From: Rhodococcus opacus B4 | Lineage (GTDB): Bacteria; Actinomycetota; Actinomycetes; Mycobacteriales; Mycobacteriaceae | Length of the DNA stretch: 64,000 bases | NCBI RefSeq assembly: GCF_000010805.1 | Contig: NC_012522.1 | Coordinates: 6,262,001-6,326,000, forward strand | Direction: 5' to 3' | Shown here: in pieces, positions 7,342 through 15,647 of the stretch | Layout: each line of letters begins with the position of its first letter | Position numbering within the stretch: the stretch's first letter is position 1 | Position numbers and translations under genes: made by a program | The notes under the pieces: model-generated | What the model saw: only the letters and a program-made list of their open reading frames with translations | The model's database searches: none | Told to the model about the DNA's origin: nothing

Positions 7342-9059
7342 CCGATCTCAGCCGCGCCCGGTACGCCGAGTTGTTCGGCCCGACCACGGGCGACCGGATC
7401 CGGCTCGCCGACACCGACCTCCTGATCGAGATCACCGAGGACCGCGGCGGCGGGCCCGGACTGGCCGGTGACGAGGCGGTGTTCGGTGGCGGAAAAGTGT
7501 TGCGCGAGTCCATGGGCCAGGGCCGGGCGACCCGCGCCGAGGGTGCGCCCGACACGGTGATCACCGGGGTCGTGGTGGTCGATCACTGGGGAATCATCAA
7601 GGCGGACGTCGGTATTCGGGGTGGACGCATCGTCGCGCTCGGCAAGGCGGGCAACCCCGACACGATGTCGGGCGTCCACCCCGATCTCGTGGTGGGGCCG
7701 TCCACCGAGATCATCGCCGGCAACGGCAAGATCCTCACCGCAGGCGGTATCGACTGCCACGTGCACTTCATCTGCCCGCAGATCATGGACGAGGCGCTGG
7801 GCGGCGGCATCACGACGATGATCGGCGGCGGCACCGGCCCCGCCGAGGGCAGCAAGGCCACCACCGTCACCCCCGGTTCCTGGCACACCGCCCGGATGCT
7901 GGAGGCGCTCGACGGCTGGCCGATGAACATCGCCCTGCTCGGCAAGGGCAACACGGTCAGCTCCGAGTCGATGTGGGAGCAGTTGCGCGGCGGCGTCTCC
8001 GGGTTCAAGCTGCACGAGGACTGGGGTTCGACTCCGGCGGCCATCGACGCGTGCCTCACCGTCGCGGACGCTGCGGGAGTGCAGGTGGCCCTCCACTCGG
8101 ACACGTTGAACGAGGCCGGCTTCGTCGAGGACACTCTCGCGGCCATCGCCGGCCGGGCGATCCACGCCTATCACACGGAGGGGGCGGGCGGCGGCCACGC
8201 GCCGGACATCATCACGGTGGCCGCGCACGCGAACGTCCTGCCGAGTTCGACCAACCCGACCCGGCCGCACACGGTCAACACGCTCGACGAGCACCTCGAC
8301 ATGCTCATGGTGTGCCATCACCTGAGCCCGAAGATCCCGGAGGACCTGGCGTTCGCGGAAAGCCGCATCCGGCCGTCCACCATCGCGGCGGAGGATCTGC
8401 TCCACGACCTCGGCGCCATCTCCATGATCGGCAGCGACTCGCAGGCGATGGGACGCATCGGCGAGGTCGTGTTGCGCACGTGGCAGACGGCGCACGTGAT
8501 GAAGCGCCGACGGGGTTTCCTGGCAGGCGACAACGGCGCCGACAACCAGCGCGTCCAACGCTACGTGGCGAAGTACACGATCTGCCCCGCCGTCGCGCAC
8601 GGGCTGGAGGACGAGATCGGATCGGTCGAGGTCGGCAAGCTCGCCGACCTGGTGCTGTGGGATCCGGCGTTCTTCGGTGTCCGGCCGCACGCGGTGATCA
8701 AGGGCGGGATGATCGCGTGGGCCGCCATGGGAGATGCCAACGCGTCCATACCGACTCCGCAACCGGTGCTTCCGCGCCCGATGTTCGGGGCGGCGCCCAA
8801 GGCGGCGGCCGCCACGTCCGTGCACTTCGTCGCACCGCACGCGCTCGAGGACGGACTGGCGGATCGGCTGGACCTGAGCCGTCGGCTGGTGCCGGTCGCG
8901 AACGTGCGGTCGCGGGGCAAGGCCGACATGCCCCGCAACGACGCGCAGCCGCGGATCGAGGTGGACCCGGACACGTTCACGGTCCGCATCGACGGCGACG
9001 TGTGGGAAGAGCAGCCGGCGGCGGAACTGCCGATGGCCCAGCGATACTTCCTGTTCTGA
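7338..9059 (+). CDS. ureC: Urease catalytic subunit alpha
   Basis: 573-aa amidohydrolase-fold subunit bearing the dinuclear nickel site. Nickel-ligand and catalytic residues are visible: H141 and H143 in CHVHF, the carbamylated Lys K224 in SGFKLHEDWG, H253 in ALHSDT, H279 in AYHTEGAGGGH, the Asp in IGSDSQAMGR, and the mobile-flap Cys326-His327 in MVCHHLSPK. The length is normal for the family. It overlaps ureB by 4 nt, and the stop codon overlaps the ureF ATG. All residues needed for activity are present, so this should be a functional urease. Confidence 0.98.
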   Translation: MTDLSRARYAELFGPTTGDRIRLADTDLLIEITEDRGGGPGLAGDEAVFGGGKVLRESMGQGRATRAEGAPDTVITGVVVVDHWGIIKADVGIRGGRIVALGKAGNPDTMSGVHPDLVVGPSTEIIAGNGKILTAGGIDCHVHFICPQIMDEALGGGITTMIGGGTGPAEGSKATTVTPGSWHTARMLEALDGWPMNIALLGKGNTVSSESMWEQLRGGVSGFKLHEDWGSTPAAIDACLTVADAAGVQVALHSDTLNEAGFVEDTLAAIAGRAIHAYHTEGAGGGHAPDIITVAAHANVLPSSTNPTRPHTVNTLDEHLDMLMVCHHLSPKIPEDLAFAESRIRPSTIAAEDLLHDLGAISMIGSDSQAMGRIGEVVLRTWQTAHVMKRRRGFLAGDNGADNQRVQRYVAKYTICPAVAHGLEDEIGSVEVGKLADLVLWDPAFFGVRPHAVIKGGMIAWAAMGDANASIPTPQPVLPRPMFGAAPKAAAATSVHFVAPHALEDGLADRLDLSRRLVPVANVRSRGKADMPRNDAQPRIEVDPDTFTVRIDGDVWEEQPAAELPMAQRYFLF

Positions 9060-9691
9060 TGCGCCTCGCTCACCTGATGTCCCTCGCCGACTCGAGGCTG
9101 CCCACGGGCGGTCACGTGCATTCGGGCGGCATCGAGGAGGCCGTCGCCGGCGGTGTCGTCCGCGACGTCGCCACGATGGAGGCGTTCCTGCGGCGACGGA
9201 TCCGGACCGCCGGGCTCGTCGGGGGATCGGTCACCGCGGCGGTGTGCGCCGGCCGTCTCACCGCCGAACGCGCCGACGCCGAGATGGATGCGCGAACCCC
9301 GTCCCCGGCGGCGCGGTCGTCGTCGCGGGCGCAGGGGAGAGGTCTGCTGCGGCTGGCCCGCACCACCTGGACCGGGCACGACTGGTCGCCGGTCGGGATG
9401 CGTCCGCACCTGCCTGTGATTTCCGGGGTGGTCGGATCCGTCACGGCGGTCGGGCCCCGCGAGGCCGCGCTGGTCTTCGTGTACACCACCATGACCGGGT
9501 CCGCGATCGCCGCGCAGCGTCTGCTCGCTCTCGACCCCGCGCAGGTCGCCGCGTGCACGTTCGCGCTGGCCGACCTGTGCGACGACATCGCCGACCAGTG
9601 CGTGACCGGGCTGTCGAGCGTGTCCGACCCGTTCCTCGACGTCGTCGCCGAACGGCACGTTCTGCGGGATCGCCCCCTGTTCGTGTCGTGA
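9059..9691 (+). CDS. ureF: Urease accessory protein UreF
   Basis: 210-aa accessory protein of the UreD-UreF-UreG complex, which loads nickel and CO2 into apo-urease. UreF positions UreG and links it to UreD. Recognisable features are the N-terminal MSLADSRLPTGGHVHSGGIE, a helical middle, and the C-terminal CVTGLSSVSDPFLDVVAERH. The ATG overlaps the ureC stop codon (ATGA-type junction), giving translational coupling. The segment around residues 85-100 is Ser/Arg/Ala-rich and probably a flexible loop. Confidence 0.9.
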   Translation: MRLAHLMSLADSRLPTGGHVHSGGIEEAVAGGVVRDVATMEAFLRRRIRTAGLVGGSVTAAVCAGRLTAERADAEMDARTPSPAARSSSRAQGRGLLRLARTTWTGHDWSPVGMRPHLPVISGVVGSVTAVGPREAALVFVYTTMTGSAIAAQRLLALDPAQVAACTFALADLCDDIADQCVTGLSSVSDPFLDVVAERHVLRDRPLFVS

Positions 9692-9724
9692 CACCCCGCC
9701 GTACCCAGTAAGGAGAAATCAACC

Positions 9725-10411
9725 ATGCCACCACATTTCATCGACGGTGAACCGCACGACCACCACCACGACCGTCCTCGGCGGGTCCGGGTGGCGGGGG
9801 AACCGGTCCGCATCGGGATCGGGGGTCCGGTCGGGTCGGGCAAGACGGCGCTCGTCGCCGCGCTCTGCAGGCAACTGCGCGAAGAGTTGTCGCTGGCCGT
9901 GCTCACCAACGACATCTACACCACCGAGGACGCGGACTTCCTGCGCCGCCACGCCGTGCTGCCGGACGAACGCATCGCGGCCGTGCAGACCGGCGGCTGC
10001 CCGCACACGGCGATCCGCGACGACATCACCGCCAACCTGGACGCCATCGACGACCTGATCGCGGCCAACCCGCCGCTCGACCTGATCCTGGTCGAGTCGG
10101 GCGGCGACAATCTCACCGCGACGTTCTCCTCCGGACTGATCGACGTGCAGATCTTCGTCGTCGACGTCGCCGGCGGTGACAAGGTTCCCCGCAAGGGTGG
10201 CCCCGGTGTGACGTTCTCGGATCTGCTCGTGATCAACAAGACCGACCTCGCCCCGATGGTCGGCGCCGACCTCGCGGTGATGCGCCGCGACGCCGAGCAG
10301 GTCCGCGAGGGGAGGCCCACCGCGCTGATCTCGTTGACGGAGGACCCGTCGTCCGGACCGGCGCTGGCATGGGTGCGTGAGCAGGTGCGCATCCTCGCCG
10401 ACGTGCACTAG
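9725..10411 (+). CDS. ureG: Urease accessory GTPase UreG
   Basis: 228-aa SIMIBI-class GTPase that delivers nickel to urease. The P-loop is GGPVGSGKTALV (about residues 33-44). The metal-binding CPH motif is in QTGGCPHTAIRDD, followed by the family's ESGGDNLTATFS, and the NKTDLAP guanine-specificity motif is present. The N-terminus has an extra stretch with HDHHHD, which may store or bind nickel; this fits with the absence of ureE. The start follows AAGGAGA 33 bp after ureF. Confidence 0.96.
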   Translation: MPPHFIDGEPHDHHHDRPRRVRVAGEPVRIGIGGPVGSGKTALVAALCRQLREELSLAVLTNDIYTTEDADFLRRHAVLPDERIAAVQTGGCPHTAIRDDITANLDAIDDLIAANPPLDLILVESGGDNLTATFSSGLIDVQIFVVDVAGGDKVPRKGGPGVTFSDLLVINKTDLAPMVGADLAVMRRDAEQVREGRPTALISLTEDPSSGPALAWVREQVRILADVH

Positions 10412-10413
10412 TA

Positions 10414-11067
10414 GTGCGCACCGAACTGACGATCCTCGCGTCCCCCGACCGCAGTCCGCGGATCTCCGCGGTCGGGGGATTGGCGGCGCGGATCACCGGC
10501 CGCGACACGGTCCACGTGATCGGCACCGCCGCGACCCCGCTCGGCGGCGACCACTGGGACGTCACCGTCCGGGTGCTGCCGGGTGCCCGGCTGACGCTGC
10601 GCAGCGTCGCGGCGTCCCTTGCCCTGCCCGGCCGGGGTCGTGTGCTGTCCACGGCGCAGTGGTCGGTGGAGGTCGAGGACGACGCCGTGCTCGACTGCGC
10701 GCTCGAACCCACGGTGATCGCGGGCGGCGCGGAGCATCGCGTGGAGACGACCGTCTCACTCGCGGAGTCTTCCACCCTGTTGTTGCGTGAGCGGGTGCAG
10801 ATCGGGCGGGCCGGGGAGACGACGGGACGCTGGGTCGGGGTCACGAACGCCGATCTCGGCGCCCTTCCGCTGCTCCGGCACCAGCTGGAACTCGGCGTCG
10901 GCACCGTCTCGCACGACGTCCTGGACGGCCCGGCGGCCGTCACGAGTGAACTGCGGTACCCGGACGATCGGCCCGCGGACGTCACGGGCGACATCCGGTC
11001 GGCGCGGAGCCGTCTGCCCCTGGCGCGCGGCGGCAGTCTCACCACCCGGCTCGGCCCGCACTTGTGA
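10414..11067 (+). CDS. ureD: Urease accessory protein UreD
   Basis: 217-aa UreD/UreH-type scaffold that binds urease and feeds nickel from UreG through UreF. It has family features such as LRSVAASLALPG and the later LLLRERVQIGRAGETTGRW and DGPAAVTSELRYPDD. At 217 aa it is shorter than many UreD proteins (about 270 aa) but similar to mycobacterial ones. It starts at a GTG 3 nt after ureG and is the last gene of the operon. No clear terminator follows before the TnpB gene 113 bp away. Confidence 0.88.
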   Translation: MRTELTILASPDRSPRISAVGGLAARITGRDTVHVIGTAATPLGGDHWDVTVRVLPGARLTLRSVAASLALPGRGRVLSTAQWSVEVEDDAVLDCALEPTVIAGGAEHRVETTVSLAESSTLLLRERVQIGRAGETTGRWVGVTNADLGALPLLRHQLELGVGTVSHDVLDGPAAVTSELRYPDDRPADVTGDIRSARSRLPLARGGSLTTRLGPHL

Positions 11068-11180
11068 CGCAGGTGAGCGGCAAAGTGCGTGATCCGTGAG
11101 CCTTTCGGCGCACACCCGGTCCTTGTGGTCCGGGATCGCCGATCTGGTTGTGTCGGACCGTGGGGTTAGTGTCTTCGGTC

Positions 11181-12323
11181 ATGGCGGGGAAGGTGGTGAA
11201 GCGGGCGTTCAAGTACCGTTTCTATCCGACTGCGGTGCAGGCGGATCAGCTAGCTCGAACTTTCGGCTGCACTCGATATGTCTACAATCGGGCGCTGGCC
11301 GAGCGGTCGCAGGCCTGGTCGCAGGAGGGGCGGCGGGTGAGCTACGCGGATACCTCGACGATGCTCACCGGATGGAAGCGGGAGGCGGAGACCGCGTGGT
11401 TGTCGGAGCCGTCGAAGGGACCGTTGCAGGAGTCGCTGCGACAGTTGCAGGGCGCGTTCGACAAGTTCTGGCGCAAACAGGCCCGCTTCCCGCAATTCAA
11501 GAGGAAAGGGCGGTCGAAGGAGTCGGCGACCTACTTCTCGAACTGCTTCACCTTCCGCGGCGGGCAGATCCGGTTGGCGAAGCAGTCCGAACCGCTGGAC
11601 ATTCGAGGGTCGAGGCCGCTCCCGGAGGGGGCGACACCGTCGCGGGTGACGGTGTCCCGTAACGCTCGCGGCCAGTATCACATCTCGATCCTCGTCGAGG
11701 ACACGATTCCCGAACTCGATCGGACTGATCGGGTGGTCGGGCTCGACGCCGGGATCACGAGCCTCTACACCCTGTCGACGGGGGAGAAGATTCCCAACCC
11801 GCGTCACGAGCGCAGGGACCGTGCGCGGTTGGCGAAGGCGCAGCGGGTGCTCGCCAGGAAGCAGAAGGAATCCCGTAACCGGGCCAAGGCCCGGCTGACG
11901 GTCGCGAGGATTCATGGCCGCATCGCGGATCGGCGCCGCGATTATCTGCACACACTTTCCACTCGGCTGGTGCGCGAAAATCAAGTGATCGCCATCGAGG
12001 ATCTGAGTGTGCGGAACATGGTGAAGAATCGGTCGTTGTCGCGGGCGATCTCGGATGCGGGGTGGTCCGAGTTCCGGCCGATGCTCGAGTACAAGGCCGA
12101 CTGGTACGGGCGGCGGGTGGTGGCGATCGACCGGTTTCATCCGTCGTCGAAGACCTGCTCGGTGTGCGGGGAGGTCGTCTCGGCGATGCCGTTGGATGTG
12201 CGGGAGTGGACGTGCAGGTGCGGCGTCGTCCATGACCGCGATGTGAATGCGGCGAGGAATATTTTGGCCGTCGGACTGGCGGTGGCAGCCTGCGGAGATG
12301 GTGTGAGACCGCCCCGCACCTAA
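11181..12323 (+). CDS. tnpB: IS605/IS1341-type TnpB RNA-guided nuclease, apparently intact
   Basis: 380-aa OrfB/TnpB protein, the ancestor-type relative of Cas12: an omegaRNA-guided DNA nuclease of IS200/IS605-family elements. An N-terminal HTH_OrfB region (FKYRFYPTAVQADQLARTFG) is followed by the RuvC domain. The complete catalytic triad is D189 (GLDAGITSL), E273 (IAIEDLSVRN) and D354 (HDRDVNAARNI). A zinc ribbon has C326, C329, C345 and C347. No tnpA (Y1 transposase) is present, so it is a solitary TnpB of the IS1341 type. The ATG at 11181 is chosen because KRAFKYRFYPT is the usual N-terminus; the frame is open slightly further upstream. It sits between ureD and ispE, with an omegaRNA-like end immediately downstream. 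Confidence 0.92.
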   Translation: MAGKVVKRAFKYRFYPTAVQADQLARTFGCTRYVYNRALAERSQAWSQEGRRVSYADTSTMLTGWKREAETAWLSEPSKGPLQESLRQLQGAFDKFWRKQARFPQFKRKGRSKESATYFSNCFTFRGGQIRLAKQSEPLDIRGSRPLPEGATPSRVTVSRNARGQYHISILVEDTIPELDRTDRVVGLDAGITSLYTLSTGEKIPNPRHERRDRARLAKAQRVLARKQKESRNRAKARLTVARIHGRIADRRRDYLHTLSTRLVRENQVIAIEDLSVRNMVKNRSLSRAISDAGWSEFRPMLEYKADWYGRRVVAIDRFHPSSKTCSVCGEVVSAMPLDVREWTCRCGVVHDRDVNAARNILAVGLAVAACGDGVRPPRT

Positions 12324-12434
12324 GGTGTGGGGAGGCAACTGTCGGTGAAACAGGAACCTCGAGACGCGAGTCCCGGGGGGGAATCTCGGTCGTTCACGGC
12401 TGAGAGGACGTCAAGGTGCGCATTTCCGCACCCG
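12300..12434 (+). ncRNA. Probable omegaRNA (reRNA): 3' scaffold at the element right end plus guide
   Basis: The DNA after tnpB has the conserved right-end layout of IS605-family elements: GGTGAAACAGGAACCTC, then a 9-bp hairpin (12384-12392 with 12397-12405, two G-U pairs), then GAGGACGTCAA ending at 12414. In characterised TnpB systems the scaffold ends at this point and the next 16-20 nt are the guide. Here the guide would start at 12415 (GGTGCGCATTTCCGCACC...). The 5' boundary inside the tnpB 3' end is a guess. Confidence 0.7.
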
Positions 12435-12461
12435 TACCGGGAGCGCCTAAGCTCTACCCTT

Positions 12462-13397
12462 GTGCTTTCCGTCGTTCCTCGCCCCGTCGTCGTCAGGGCG
12501 CCGTCCAAGGTCAATCTGCATCTGGCCGTCGGGGACCTGCGCGACGACGGCTATCACGAGCTGAAGACGGTGTTCCAGGCGCTCTCGCTCGGCGACACGG
12601 TGTCGGTGGTCCCGGCGGAGACGCTGTCGGTGAAGGTCCGCGGTGAGGACGCCCGCGTCGTGCCCACCGACAGCAGAAACCTCGTGTGGCAGGCGGCGGA
12701 GATGCTCGCCGCCGAATCGGGGCGGCGACCGGACGTCGAGATCGCGATCGACAAGGGCATCCCGGTGGCCGGCGGGATGGCCGGCGGCAGCGCCGACGCC
12801 GCAGCGACGCTGGTCGGTCTGAACGCCCTGTGGCAGCTCGACCTGTCGCGGGAGGAACTCGACGGGTTCGCCGCGAAACTCGGCAGCGACGTGCCGTTCT
12901 CCCTCCACGGCGGCACCGCGGTCGGGACGGGACGCGGCGAGCGACTTCTGCCGGTGCTCTCCCGCAGCACGTTCCACTGGGTGCTCGCGCTCGCGAAGGG
13001 CGGCTTGAGCACACCGACGGTGTTCCGGGAGCTGGACCGGCTGCGTGCCGACGGGAATCCGCCGCGACTCGGCGGCCCCGAGGACCTGATGCACGCCCTG
13101 ACAACGGGCGACGCCGCGACGCTGGCCCCGTTGCTGGGCAACGACCTGCAGTCGGCCGCGCTGTCGCTGAACCCGGGTCTGCGGCGGACGCTACGCGCCG
13201 GGGTCGCGGCGGGCGCGCTGGCCGGAATCGTCTCCGGATCCGGCCCGACCTGTGCCTTTCTATGTGCTGACGCGGATGCCGCGGTCCGAGTCAGTGCAGA
13301 ACTCGCTGGTGCGGGGGTGTGTCGCACGGTGCGGGTTGCCAGCGGACCCGTACCCGGCGCCCGAATAATCAACGACGCGGCGGAGGGATCGCACTGA
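12462..13397 (+). CDS. ispE: 4-diphosphocytidyl-2-C-methyl-D-erythritol kinase
   Basis: GHMP-family kinase of the MEP isoprenoid pathway that phosphorylates CDP-methylerythritol at the 2-hydroxyl; 311 aa from the GTG at 12462. Motifs are the N-terminal APSKVNLHLAVGDLRDDGYHEL, the glycine-rich ATP loop IPVAGGMAGGSADAAATL, and the C-terminal AGIVSGSGPTCAFLC. A TAAGCT -10-like hexamer at 12448-12453 lies just upstream of the GTG, suggesting a leaderless or nearly leaderless transcript. This is unusual because in mycobacteria ispE belongs to the rpfB-ksgA operon; here it has been separated. The stop overlaps the next ATG (TGATG). Confidence 0.95.
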   Translation: MLSVVPRPVVVRAPSKVNLHLAVGDLRDDGYHELKTVFQALSLGDTVSVVPAETLSVKVRGEDARVVPTDSRNLVWQAAEMLAAESGRRPDVEIAIDKGIPVAGGMAGGSADAAATLVGLNALWQLDLSREELDGFAAKLGSDVPFSLHGGTAVGTGRGERLLPVLSRSTFHWVLALAKGGLSTPTVFRELDRLRADGNPPRLGGPEDLMHALTTGDAATLAPLLGNDLQSAALSLNPGLRRTLRAGVAAGALAGIVSGSGPTCAFLCADADAAVRVSAELAGAGVCRTVRVASGPVPGARIINDAAEGSH

Positions 13398-15181
13398 TGG
13401 CGAATCTGATCAATCTCGAGCAGGTATCGAAGTCCTTCGGCATCAAGCCGCTGCTCGATTCGGTATCTCTCGGAGTGCAGGAAGGCGAACGCATCGGCGT
13501 CGTCGGCCTCAACGGCGGCGGCAAGACCACCATGCTCGAGGTGCTCGCCGGGGTGGAGTCGCCCGATTCCGGCCGGGTCAGCCGGGTCGGCGGACTGCGG
13601 ATGGCGGTCGTGACCCAGCGCGGCGTCCTGCCACCCGGCTCGAGCGTCGGCGACGTGGTGCTCGGACCGCTCGGGGTGGCCGACCACGAGTGGGCGGGCG
13701 ACGCCCGCATCCGGTCGATCCTGGCCGGCATCGGCATCGACAACCTCGGTCTCGAGGCGACCGTCGACGGACTGTCGGGTGGTGAGCGGCGACGCGTCGC
13801 ACTGGCGGCCGCGCTCGTCCAGGACCTCGATCTGCTGGTGCTCGACGAGCCGACCAACCACCTCGACGTCGAGGGTGTGCAGTGGCTGGCGGAGCATCTC
13901 GTCACCCGTCGCAGCGCGCTGGTCGTCGTGACCCACGACCGGTGGTTCCTCGACACCGTCGCCAACCGCACGTGGGAAGTGGTGGGCGGCAGGGTCGAAA
14001 GCTACGAGGGTGGGTACAACGACTGGGTGTTCGCCCGGGCGGAGCGCTCCCGGCAGGCCGACGCGGCCGAGGAACGCCGCCGCAACCTCGCCCGCAAGGA
14101 ACTGGCCTGGTTGCGTCGCGGCGCGCCCGCCCGCACGTCCAAGCCGAAGTACCGGATCGAGGCCGCCGAGGCGTTGATCGCGGATGTGCCGCCGCCCCGC
14201 GACAACGTGGCGCTGGCGTCGTTCGCGCAGCGCCGGCTCGGCAAGGTCGTCATCGAACTCGAGGATGCGCGCCTGGAGACGCCCGACGGGCGGGTGCTCG
14301 TCGACGACCTCACGTGGCGGTTGGCCCCGGGCGAGCGCGTCGGCCTCGTCGGTGTCAACGGCTCCGGCAAGACGACGCTCCTGCGCACGCTCGCCGGGGA
14401 GATCGCCCCGGCGTCGGGCAAGCGGGTCCAGGGTCAGACCGTGCACATCGGCTGGCTGCGCCAGGAACTCGACGACCTGCCGACGAACATGCGGGTGCTC
14501 GAGGCCGTCAAGGAGGTCGCCGAGCGGATCACGTTGGGCGACAAGGAAATTTCGGCCGGGCAGCTCGCCGAACGTCTGGGCTTCACCCCCGCCCGGCAGC
14601 GGACACCGGTCGGTGACCTGTCCGGTGGTGAGCGTCGCCGCCTGCAACTGACGCGGGTGCTGATGTCGGAGCCGAACGTCCTGCTGCTCGACGAGCCGAC
14701 CAACGACCTCGACATCGACACCCTGCAGCAACTCGAGGACATCCTCGACGGCTGGGCGGGCACGATGGTGGTCATCAGTCACGACCGGTACCTCATCGAA
14801 CGCATCTGTGACTCGACGTGGGCGTTGTTCGGCGACGGCAAGCTGACCAACCTGCCCGGCGGCATCGAGGACTACCTGCGCCGACGGGCGAAGATGGTCG
14901 ACGTCGGCGCGCCGTCGGTGGCGTCGACGGCGACCGGTGCTTCCGCGCCCAAGCAGGTGCGGGACGGGGCCGCCGACCGTGCCGCGCGCAAGGAACTGTC
15001 GCGTCTCGAACGTGCCGTGGCGAAGCTGGACGATCGGGAACGGAAGCTGCACGAGAAGCTGGCCGAGGCGGCCACCGACCCCGACAAGCTGCAGAAGCTC
15101 GACGCCGAGCTCAAAGAGGTCGTCGCGGAGAAGGAAGCCACCGAGGAGCAGTGGATGGAGCTGGCCGCCGAGCTGGACTAG
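13397..15181 (+). CDS. ABC-F ATPase, Uup-like
   Basis: 594-aa soluble protein with two ABC cassettes and no membrane domain, hence the ABC-F class that acts on ribosomes. Cassette 1 has Walker A GLNGGGKTTM, signature LSGGERRRVAL and Walker B LLVLDEPTNHLDVEG. Cassette 2 has GVNGSGKTTL, LSGGERRRLQL and LLLDEPTNDLDID. The C-terminus (about 530-594) is a charged antiparallel coiled coil, as in Uup, preceded by a Ser/Ala-rich linker. Translation is coupled to ispE by a TGATG overlap. Pairing of ispE with an ABC-F gene is also seen in related actinobacteria as far as I recall. Confidence 0.92.
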   Translation: MANLINLEQVSKSFGIKPLLDSVSLGVQEGERIGVVGLNGGGKTTMLEVLAGVESPDSGRVSRVGGLRMAVVTQRGVLPPGSSVGDVVLGPLGVADHEWAGDARIRSILAGIGIDNLGLEATVDGLSGGERRRVALAAALVQDLDLLVLDEPTNHLDVEGVQWLAEHLVTRRSALVVVTHDRWFLDTVANRTWEVVGGRVESYEGGYNDWVFARAERSRQADAAEERRRNLARKELAWLRRGAPARTSKPKYRIEAAEALIADVPPPRDNVALASFAQRRLGKVVIELEDARLETPDGRVLVDDLTWRLAPGERVGLVGVNGSGKTTLLRTLAGEIAPASGKRVQGQTVHIGWLRQELDDLPTNMRVLEAVKEVAERITLGDKEISAGQLAERLGFTPARQRTPVGDLSGGERRRLQLTRVLMSEPNVLLLDEPTNDLDIDTLQQLEDILDGWAGTMVVISHDRYLIERICDSTWALFGDGKLTNLPGGIEDYLRRRAKMVDVGAPSVASTATGASAPKQVRDGAADRAARKELSRLERAVAKLDDRERKLHEKLAEAATDPDKLQKLDAELKEVVAEKEATEEQWMELAAELD

Positions 15182-15446
15182 CTCCGGCGCCGCCGACGTG
15201 AGTTCCGCCGGCTCCGGATCGCCCCACGGTCGAAGGCGGGCGGGCGGCCCGGCGCCGACTCCCGGCCCAGCGACCCCGGATCGGTGCCCGACTGCAGAGT
15301 CAACCAGTCGGCGTCAGGGTAGCGCGGGCCGAGGTATTTGTGGTCTCCGGGTTACAGTAATCTGCGGAAGTCGTCCCGTGAAGTGCTGTGCGGCAACAGA
15401 ATTCGTCAGATTAATCCGCCGAAGTACTGACATGTTCGCGCTGCTG

Positions 15447-15465
15447 TCAGGTGAGGCTAGCCTAA
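15447..15465 (+). promoter_or_regulatory. Putative DtxR/IdeR iron box
   Basis: This 19-bp sequence matches the mycobacterial IdeR consensus TTAGGTTAGGCTAACCTAA at 16 of 19 positions and centres on a palindromic AGGCTAGCCT. A TATGAT hexamer begins at 15469, where an iron repressor would block transcription. The downstream genes (SnoaL-like protein, VOC protein) are not typical iron genes, so function is uncertain. Confidence 0.5.
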
Positions 15466-15476
15466 GGTATGATGGA

Positions 15477-15542
15477 ATGCGTGCCGGAGCGCAGGTCATG
15501 CAGTCATTTCGTAACCTTTTCGTGTCCCGGATCACGGCCTGA
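15477..15542 (+). CDS. Possible 21-residue peptide after the iron box
   Basis: A short open frame from ATG 15477 encodes a 21-residue peptide, MRAGAQVMQSFRNLFVSRIT then Ala. It begins a few nt after the -10-like hexamer, so it would be translated from a leaderless or very short leader transcript. Leaderless mRNAs are common in actinobacteria. There is no homologue I recognise, and chance is a real possibility. Confidence 0.2.
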   Translation: MRAGAQVMQSFRNLFVSRITA

Positions 15543-15647
15543 ATATGCATGATCCGGGCAAAACGGGGGAATCCAACGCGAACCTGCAGATTCTCGGACT
15601 AATCTGCAGTCCAGGGTTTGCATGTCGCTGCACAGGAGGCGGGGGTC

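Larger units (their letters stand above)
15182..15647 (+). promoter_or_regulatory. 466-bp intergenic region with iron-box-like site
   Basis: No convincing gene of normal size. It contains a DtxR/IdeR-type site (15447-15465) over a TATGAT -10-like element, a 21-codon open frame from 15477, and an AGGAGG ribosome-binding site at 15634-15639 for the next gene. The first 110 bp after the ABC-F stop show no clear terminator. Confidence 0.5.

Noticed and set aside
7146..8840. 564-codon frame antisense to ureC
   Set aside because: ureC is certain from its active-site residues; the antisense product has no recognisable domain.
13319..13396. Longer N-terminus for the ABC-F protein
   Set aside because: The extra residues overlap ispE, and the protein begins properly at ATG 13397 (MANLINLEQVSKSFG).
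14937..15542. 201-codon frame spanning the end of the ABC-F gene and the intergenic region
   Set aside because: Its first part is an out-of-frame shadow of the ABC-F coiled coil; only the last 21 codons after the iron box are kept as a weak candidate.
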